DNA of 64,000 bases, from assembly GCF_040807025.1 (NCBI RefSeq), contig NC_090952.1, positions 4,046,001-4,110,000 on the forward strand, written 5' to 3'. Shown piece by piece: positions 56,401 to 64,000 of the stretch. Each line of letters opens with the position of its first letter. The stretch's first letter is position 1. The notes under the pieces are model-generated. The model made no database searches and was not told where the DNA came from. It worked only from the letters and a program-made list of their open reading frames with translations. This DNA comes from Struthio camelus (lineage: Eukaryota; Chordata; Aves; Struthioniformes; Struthionidae). A program made the translations under genes and the position numbers.

Positions 56401-58189
56401 AGTTCAGACTCCCAGGTCCAGTGTCTGGCATGGTACAGTGAGGGGCTCCGATGAAATCAAATGGATCCTGGTCCCCTTCCTGAGGAACACCCCCATCCTC
56501 CCAGAGAGGAGCAGGCTAGCAGTGATGGTTCAAGATGCTGGTTTGCCCATCAGTGTCATGCGGTTCAGGAGCAGCATCCAGGATCTGGCACTGTTACCTT
56601 GGCTTCATCCTCTGGCACTGACCTTGGAGCCCAAAAGAATGAGCTCCTTGAGGATAGAGGGGGTCTTGCCATGCATGGTATGGGAAATGCAACTATTCCC
56701 ATATCTCCTGTCCTGGCGTCCTCCTGGCAGCAGGAACCTCCGTCAGGCAGCCTGGCAGGCTGTATGTTACTCCCCAGCCTGGCATGACACCAGTCAGTGA
56801 AAGAGAGCAGGAATTTATCTGACTATGCTGGCTGGAGCCCATGGCATAGCCAGGATGTGAATCATACATTTGCTAGGCTGGTTGAGTGATCTGCTTGTGT
56901 GATGGGGCAGTAAGGGATGATGGTGCTGAGGGCACCCCTGTGCTAGATTTGGTGGTAGCAGCAGACATCTCTGGCCCTTCCCAAGACATCTTTGGATCAG
57001 CCTCACTTTTTATCTTCCTCCTCTGCCCCCATGAATTTGCCTGCTTGGCTGTTCTCTTCCAGCTGCTGCTGGCCAAAGCCCCCATTGCCATTTTGTCCCA
57101 CGTGGCTTATCTCATTGCTCCTATCTTGTTTTTTTTGTGACTGCAGAGGGGAGTGTTGTGATGGCATTAAGGAAGCTCAAGGGTCTCCCCAGCTGCTCAG
57201 TCCCTACTGAGCTGCAGGCCAGCAAGTGGAGACATGGAACCAACACCAGTCAAGGAGGAAGATGGTACAGCAGCATACACGAGCGATGCTCCTCTGGCCA
57301 AATCCACTTTGCATTTCTAGGGAGTCAGAGGGAGGGATGGGCAGGATGGGCAGGATTGCCAGCTTCTTATCACTGAGTATTGCTTAAGGAAAACCTGCTT
57401 CCCTTGCTACCTTTCCTCCTTTTGCTCTCCACTGCTGCCTCTCTCCCTCACAGGTTACAACACCAACGGACCTGTCTAGACCATGTTGGCTCCATCCAGA
57501 GGTACATGGAGATCCCTGGATGTTCTTCCCCACAGTATGAATATGCCGATATGCCTGATCTTGACCGGGGTAAAGTTGTTACCACCCCTCCAGAGAGGTG
57601 TGGAGGAAGAGAGCAGAGAGGGGACAGTAGCAGTGGGGGAGCTGGGGGAGGGTTGAGAGGACAGTAAAAACCACCTGAGCACTTAGGAGCTGTCTCCCTG
57701 CCTGCAAAGGCTGTACTCCTTATGTTTGCTGTGACAGTGCCTGCTGACAGGGACCCCAGGAAGATGTCTGAGGATAGTACGAGCTGTGGATTTACCCAGG
57801 CACCTTTCAGGCTTTGCCAAGTTCAGCAGCAGCAATGCTTTCATCACCCCTGCCCAGGAAAGATGCAGGAGCCATATGGCTGCCAGGAGCTGCCTGGGAC
57901 TGCTCTAGTAGCTGGAAAACCTGCAATCCTTCTTGCAGATTGTGGTCTGTGGTAAGCTGTTCACCAAATGGTGTCATCTTTTGCAGGCTATCTTCTGTTA
58001 CAAGCAGATGGGAATGGTGCGCTGTGGCCTGTGAAACATGTTGCAGGCTGGCAGGGGGCCACTGCTCCCCAAAGCTGCTGCACTTAACCCTTTGAAGGCT
58101 CCTGACTACACAGCGAAGTCATATAAGAATGTTTTCAAGAGCTCTTCCCGCTCTCTGCCAGATACTAGTGACGCTCATAAGGCAGAGAA
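53402..58189. other. No confident gene
   Basis: It contains a 29-bp tandem duplication and several exon-like frames that I could not connect. The best (57,453-57,570) is discussed as a finding. The stretch 55,490-55,720 has a loosely repetitive 'gatca/caggtc' texture that may be an old repeat. Confidence 0.4.
53894..53951 (+). repeat. 29-bp tandem duplication
   Basis: Two perfect copies of a 29-bp unit beginning tgctcttgctgtggtgacac. Confidence 0.97.
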
Positions 58190-58260
58190 ATGCTTGAGAA
58201 ATCTGGCCCTGAAAAGCCAGTGGCACCCTCTGTACCTCAGTTTCCCCTAGCTTGACCTCT
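58190..58260 (+). mobile_element. Possible SINE relic tail (MIR/CORE-like)
   Basis: 'ggcaccctctgtacctcagt' followed by 'ttccccta' resembles the conserved 'ctctgtgcctcagtttcccc' block of ancient amniote SINEs. Only this short block is recognisable. Confidence 0.3.
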
Positions 58261-59008
58261 AAACTCGAAGAGAGGGATTCTCTTTCTACCTGGAAGGTCC
58301 CAGACAGAGCTGGAAGTAAGTGCATGGCACCACAGGTCTGGAGGGAGCCCGCTGCATGGAAGGACAACACTGCATGCAGCATGCATGGAAGGTGGAGCAG
58401 TGTTAGGTGTGCTGCACAAGGCACAGGCAGGCAGCCTGCTGCGTGTGCACATATGCTACTGAGCCACAGTAGCATAAGTGCACCATTCCTGGACCTCTCC
58501 AGGTTCCTGCATCCCTGCTGAGACGGGGGCCAGGGAGCAGAGGATGTGGCTGCAGGAAAGAGGGAGCCCTGTTTCTGTCAAGGTGGCTTGCACAGCCCAA
58601 GTGATTTTTAACAAGTAATCCTTGCTGGGAATCAGTCTGGCATGTGGGGCCTTGCCAGTGGTCTGGAGAAGCGGGCGAGGTGCGTGCGGTACACGGGAGG
58701 GCCTGAGAGCAGCCAGTGCACAGGAAGGCTGCTGTGTCCGTTGCTTCCCCCAAATCCTGGTGGCTTTAGGACCGCGAGGCACACTGGCACGCTGCAGTGT
58801 GAATGGAGCGGAGCTGCCCTGCCTCCACACTCCCCTCCCTGGACTGCTTTGCTGACTTGTCTGCTCTGATTCGATACACGCCGCAGGGAAGCTGGGCCAG
58901 GGGGCTGTGTGTGCCCAGGGCTGCGCAGAGTGAGTGCACCCACAAACTTTGTTCAGTGCCTCTGCCCCAGCCCTGCACTCTCGGTTCCTGGGTGCTCTGG
59001 TTGGAAGT

Positions 59009-59204
59009 ATGTCCACGGATGAGGTGTACGTCCTCCGTCCCTTCAAACTCATCGCCCTCTGCTGCATTTTCATTGGCTTGGCGCTGGATGTGGTGGCCCT
59101 CCTGAGTCCTGCCTGGGTCACCTCGGACTACTACTCGCTGTCCTTATGGGAAGTGTGCAAGCAGTCCACGGACATGTGGCACTGCCTGTCCACCCTCAAG
59201 ACAG
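59009..59204 (+). CDS. First coding exon of a TMEM47-like claudin-superfamily membrane protein (partial)
   Basis: ATG at 59009 opens 65 codons ending in phase 1 at a gtgaga donor. The translation starts MSTDEVYVLRPFKL, has a first membrane helix (LIALCCIFIGLALDVVALL) and then SPAWVT, LSLWEVC and MWHC. The W-x-LW-C-C pattern is the first extracellular loop of the PMP22/claudin/TMEM47 group. From memory, vertebrate TMEM47 shares KL..L.CIF..L.LD, LSPAWVT, LSLWE.C and WHC.STL at the same spacing but has a longer N-terminus, so I read this as a paralogue. TMEM47 localises to cell junctions. Later exons are not found before the window ends. Confidence 0.8.
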
Positions 59205-62200
59205 GTGAGAGAAGGGGACGTCCTGCTTGGGGGATGGGACCATCAGCATGGGCAGCCAGGCTGGGACTCCTGCTGCCAGTGTTCCTGCCAGAGTTCTCCC
59301 TGGTGCTTACCTCCCTCAAAAATTTGCCCCCAGGATGATTTTGGCCCTCTGTCCTGGGCTCTGCTGGAAGGGGGCCCAGCCTTGGAGCTTGCTAGGTTGT
59401 GAGAAGGGTGTGTGCGGGTCGGGAGATGTGCCAGACCTTTCTCAATTGGAGCAGAGCAGACCAGGCAGAGGAGAACAGGGCTGGATGCAGGTGTTGGCCC
59501 CTGGCAGGACTGTGCTGGGGAGCTCCTAACAGCCCCTCCGTGATGCTGAGCAGGGCCATGCTCTCTGTTTGGGGGATTTTCAGGGTTTAGTCTCTGTTCT
59601 GCTTGTGTCCCTTTTTTGCTGCCCTGCTAGTGGCCACATCCCAAGAAGACACCTGTCCCCTCACCTAGCCCTGTTCTCCTGGTCTGTTGTCCCTGCCTCT
59701 GGCCCACAGCTGTACTCCTGTTGGTCCAGGCTTCTCCTGGGCTGTGGGAGCTGGTCCAGACCTTGCAGGGAGAGAGCAAGCACAGTGCAGAGGGAGGTAT
59801 CAGGAGGGGAGCGCATAAGGGAGGTAAGTTAGTGGGAAAGACCCAGGTGGAAGGGTCGGACTTTTCCATCACGCAAGGCAGCATGGTGTAGTCGGCAGAG
59901 CTCAGAGGCTGGGGTTGTGTGTCCAGCCCTGGGGCAGCTGCATGCTACCCAGCAGCTCAGGTCTCTGTGTTGCCGTTTCATCTCCTGTAACAGGGGAATA
60001 AGGAGACTGATCCTCTTCTTTGGAAAAGGATTTTGCAGCTCCTTGGGCAAGCAGGACTAAGGGAGGATAAGGCAACGGTTACACAATTTAGGGTTGCTTC
60101 CAGGCATGGCCTTGGGCTTGACTAACACTAAGGAGCTTGGCACATGCATTTGGCTGGCAGGCAGTGTGCGTTGCTGCTAGCCAGGCTTTTACCAAGTGAG
60201 TGTCTGTGTTCAGGCCTGCTCCTTGCACTGCCAAAAGCTGGTGAAACTTTGTTGGTCTGAGACATTGTGTGAGTCTTGGAGTGTGGCATGTGCTTGTGAG
60301 GAGGTCTGTGCATGTTTTTGGACACAGAGCTTGTAGTCGTAGCCCCACCATCCAGGCTGTGCTCCGGGGATGTTAGAGATGGTGCTGCCAAGTTAACAAG
60401 TTGCTTTCATCCTCCATAGATAAGAGTGAGCTCATGTAGGAGGTTCCTGCTCATTCACTGTGAGTGGGAGGATGGAGCTGAGGGAGCCCAAGCTTAGACC
60501 AGCCCAACGGGCCAAATGGCTCAGGCCAGATGTGCTGCTAGGCTGCAGGGAGTTGTTACCCCAGGGTGCCTTGAAAGGTCACTCTCCTTTGAAAAAGAGG
60601 GGATGTAGTCAGCCAACAGCTGCTTATTTCTCCCACCTGCTGCTGCATCTGTTTGCCCACTTAGGCCACCTGTGACTATCGATCAGCAAACACGGCTTGG
60701 TTTGGTGCATTTTCCTCCTTACATTGTAGCTTTTGGGCTACAATGAACAGGAGAACTGACTCACTGCTTCCTCCACATCTTTTTATAATCGGGACCCCTT
60801 TTAGATATAGTAAAACCTTGAGACAGTTTTCAAATGCAATGTTTCACGGCATGGCAAATCTTCATTAAGAGCCAACACATCTGCATCTGCTGGGCATGGT
60901 ACAGGTATAAAATTGAAATGGAGAGATCCCTCCTTGCAGGAAGAGTGTGAGCAGAGACCTGGAGCGTGAAGCAGTGTGCCTGGGCCTTCACGGCTCCCTG
61001 TCCTGTGCTGTGCCAGCTGTGTTTCCTCCCAGGACAAACCCGAGCCCCACCGTCAGAAGACATTTGGACCATGTGGAGACCTGATCCTCCCAGATTCTCA
61101 TGCTTAGAAGAGATATCCAGCAGATGGCCACAGTTGCACCATGGGATGGAAACGGATGAAATGAAGAGGCAGTGGGAAATCACATGCTGCTGAGGTCTCC
61201 CCACATTTGCCTTTGCCGCTGTGTGTCACAAACCGCAACTGTTTTACTGAGTATGCTTTGCTGGAAGGGGAAGTAGGAATTCATCCCTCAGTCCCTGCCT
61301 ACGCCCTTCCCTCCCCAGCACCAAAAGCCCACAGAACATGAGTCCAACAGAAGTGTTTGCTATCTGGGCTTCCCCTCACTTCCATCACCCACAGGGGCCT
61401 GGTCTTCCGTCAAGGAGGTCACTGGATCCAGGTGGCAGACAGCACAGGCAGGCAGCATATCAGGACATGGTGGATGTGTTCATATCTCCCTTCTCAGGGC
61501 TCACAATCCAAGGAGGAGTTTGCTTGCCCCAAACAGTGGCCATGGCAGGATGTTTAGAGGAAGTTATGAGGAGGTAAGTCTATGCTGATGCCTCATCCTC
61601 CGAGCCAGGAGGGGGAAGGGCAAAAACTACAGCTTCGAGGGCACTGTTGCAGAGCCGAGGGAGAGAACATGATCCTGGTCTCTGCTGCAAGCTGTCGTGA
61701 AGCTCCGTGGCTTAGCTATGCCCACAGAGTCAGCTAGAGGGTGCCTTGTAAACTCCCTCCTCATCCGTCCTCTGTGCCGGGTAATGGCCCAGAGTCACTG
61801 CCTCCTGCCCTCAGCAGTCAGGGGGATTTCAGCTCTGCTGGAGTCCCTCGTCAATGAAAAATCTGTATCACGTCTCTGTGCTTTTGGTGGCTTGTGAAGG
61901 TGACTGCCTTGGCGGAGCCAGGATGGCAAAGCGATGGCTTCGATGCTCCAGCCAGCTGGGCCCGGAGGATGTGGACCCCCTCCACTAGGCCATCTCCTCA
62001 GTGAGGCAGGGGACCATGGCAGAGCTGCAAGCAAGGCGGTGGGGAGACAGGCAGGAGGGCCAACACATGCTGTCAGCTTCTATTTTTTTGTGCCATCTTT
62101 TGTTGGTAACAACTCAACCAGGGAAACGGGGCCACATCCCTTGTTCTTCTGTGGGCAGGGGGTTATGCAGCAGGAGGGCACTGAAGCAGATGGGGACTCG

Positions 62201-64000
62201 CTGCATGTGCTGACCTTCTCCTTCACAGTTCACCCTTGTGATTTATACTCCAACTGCCTGTCTCCATCCCCCACAAATTAAGGCAAGGCTGTGTAGCCAC
62301 TGCTGGGAAGAGAAGGCACAGAGGGGCTGACTTCAGCCTCTTTCCTGCCATGGCCTGGTTGGGAGAGCCTCCTCAGAGGCTGCTTGCTGATGTGGGGCCT
62401 GCTGGAGACGCCTCGTCCGCCTGGATGCTCTAGCCACTGCATATGGCTCAGTTTCACGTGAAGGTTCTTCGCTGTAGGCAAACTCTGAGCAGAGGATTCA
62501 GCTGGGACCCCTGAAGTCTTGGTGGAGCTCCCAAAGGAGGGGTCAGTTGCTCATTCACCTCTTAGCTGTCCCATGAGTTCACCCTGTATCCCTAGGTGGA
62601 GTCATTTAAGGGAGGTTTGGCTCAAGTACTTCTTCCAGGAAGGCAGCTGGTTGTAATATGAAGACCAGGGAGAAATAGTGTATCCAGCGCTGCTCTCAGT
62701 GGCTTCTTCCAACAGCCCATCCCCTTTGCTATCAGAAAACATGGCTCTTTGTGTTTGGCATCAGCCCTGACAGCTAGTCTAGCTGTGCTTTTCCTAGAAG
62801 GGTTTCAGAGCTCACTGCTACCAGCTTGTCTTCCCACCCTGTGAAGGTAATTAGCCATTGGATGGGAATCAAAACATTTCTGGGCTTTCCTTTTCCAACA
62901 AGCTCTGCAGAGAGAGCTCAGATTCTCTCTCTGCATTTTCTTCAGCCCTGGATTACTTTTATGCATGTGCTTGCTCCCACAGCAAATTCTCCTTTGGATT
63001 CCTGGAAACCGTAGAAATAGCCCCTGGTTTGAACAGGCAGGTGTGGGAAGCATGTGGCCTTTGCAGCAAAGCAATTTTTTGGGCTGCTGCAAACAGACAG
63101 CGTTTGGGATGCTGGCATGTGAGCAGGCAGACATGACTCATCTTCCCCCACATACCCATGTATTCTGCCCAGTGCCTGCAGTTGTGCCTGACTGCATGTT
63201 CCAGCAGAGCTTTTGCCCTATCGGACATGTATGTGGCACAGAGTGGTATCTGCACAGGGCACTCCACTCCCCCTTCTGCCAGCTAGAAGCCTTTGGGTTG
63301 GGTCAGAGGTGCAGATGGCGCAGGCACAAGACATCTTGTCCCCAGACAAAGTGATGCCTGCCAGATGCTGGAGGAGTCCTGCCTGCTCTGCACAGTGCCT
63401 GGTGCACAAGGCAGGAAAAGCCCAGGCCAGGCTGCGGAGAAGCAGGAGGCAGCTCAGGCTCTGTCCTTTCCAGGGCTGACTGTTTTCCTGGACATGACAG
63501 GTGTTACACAAGCCTGTTATAAATGCCCCCACCCGGTCCAAGCCTGTTCTTCGTTAAGCAGAGATGAAGTTTCTGTTCCAGATGGTTCTGAAGCCTGGCC
63601 CACCTCCTCTCACACACCAGCATCTTCGCAGATATACAGTTGAATGGGGCTGCTGGGTCCTACAGAGAGCCTTGGGGTGCTCTCCCTTGAGGGTCTGCAT
63701 GTGATTGCTGGTGCCCTTCCCTGGGACCTCAGCTCCTTATGATCCGTGGTCCTGGTCCTGCTGCACTAGCTCTCCAGTTTGGTTTTCTTGCTCACCAGCT
63801 ATCCTGTTTCTCTTTCCAGATGCTGCCGTAAAGGCTGAACTGCCATCCCACAGGGAGGTAGAGAGCAGCTGAGCTCTTCCTGGAGGTGCTTTCCTGGCTT
63901 ATGCCTCTTGTCCTAGGTCTTCTCTAGCCCTGGAGTTAGTGCGATACTACTTGGGGTGCTCTGGCCCAGATGAGGGCAGGTGTGAGATGCAGGGTTTTTC
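59205..64000 (+). other. Presumed first intron of the TMEM47-like gene
   Basis: This follows the exon 1 donor. No sequence resembling TMEM47 helices 2-4 was found. Apart from a SINE-like relic at 59,880-60,060, nothing is recognised. Confidence 0.5.
59880..60060 (+). mobile_element. Ancient MIR/CORE-SINE-like relic
   Basis: 'gcatggtgtagtcggcagag', then 'tctctgtgttgccgtttcat' and 'cctgtaacaggggaataa' lie in the order of the MIR consensus (core, then 'ctctgtgcctcagtttcctc', then 'tctgtaaaatggggataa'). Confidence 0.5.

Noticed and set aside
58456-59121. 221-codon minus-strand frame over the TMEM47-like exon
   Set aside because: It is antisense to the recognised exon and has no family features.
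1-64000. CRISPR arrays, operons, riboswitches, phage or plasmid modules
   Set aside because: None seen. Repeats here are eukaryotic tandem repeats or retroelements, and gene structure is intron-split.

Overview
The window is vertebrate nuclear DNA, most likely from a bird. Four CR1 LINE pieces are present. Three keep the avian CR1 3' end, in which a 'gatgatctccagaggtccct' segment leads into short 'attctgtga' repeats. Genes are split into small exons with GT-AG junctions. There are GC-rich CpG islands, microsatellites, minisatellites and a broken endogenous retrovirus. There is no prokaryotic-style gene organisation, and most open frames are chance or repeat-driven.

Two immunoglobulin-superfamily genes of the CD2/SLAM/HEPACAM type lie tail to tail in the first 37 kb. 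The plus-strand gene (8,536-19,238) can be followed through nine exons, every junction in phase 1. They encode a signal peptide, a cysteine-free V-like domain, a C2 domain, five hydrophobic membrane-spanning exons and a short basic tail (about 417 aa). Two Ig domains on a five-pass membrane region is an arrangement I do not recognise; CD47, with one IgV domain and five passes, is the nearest analogy. The minus-strand gene (36,594 down to about 28,900) has a signal peptide, V domain, C2 domain, one transmembrane exon and a short cytoplasmic part, as in an ordinary SLAM/CD2-type receptor. Its first intron appears to start with GC rather than GT, and its start codon lies about 200 bp from a 480-bp GGCTC/GGCCC pentamer array in a CpG island.

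From 37 to 48.4 kb I find no confident gene. This stretch holds a 28-bp triplication, a diverged direct repeat, three arrays of one ~31-bp minisatellite family (one inverted relative to the other two), a 560-bp TG/CA/TG alternating tract, a CR1 tail and a G16 tract. From about 48.4 to 53.4 kb lies a 5'-truncated endogenous retrovirus (protease, a scrap of reverse transcriptase, RNase H, integrase, env-like remnants and a 3' LTR). It has stops and an internal deletion, and a younger CR1 has inserted into it.

The last 10 kb contain the first coding exon of a TMEM47-like four-pass claudin-superfamily protein (59,009-59,204). The rest of that gene must lie beyond the window. Gene models here rest on reading frames, splice-site consensus and remembered family features; no alignment or expression data were available.
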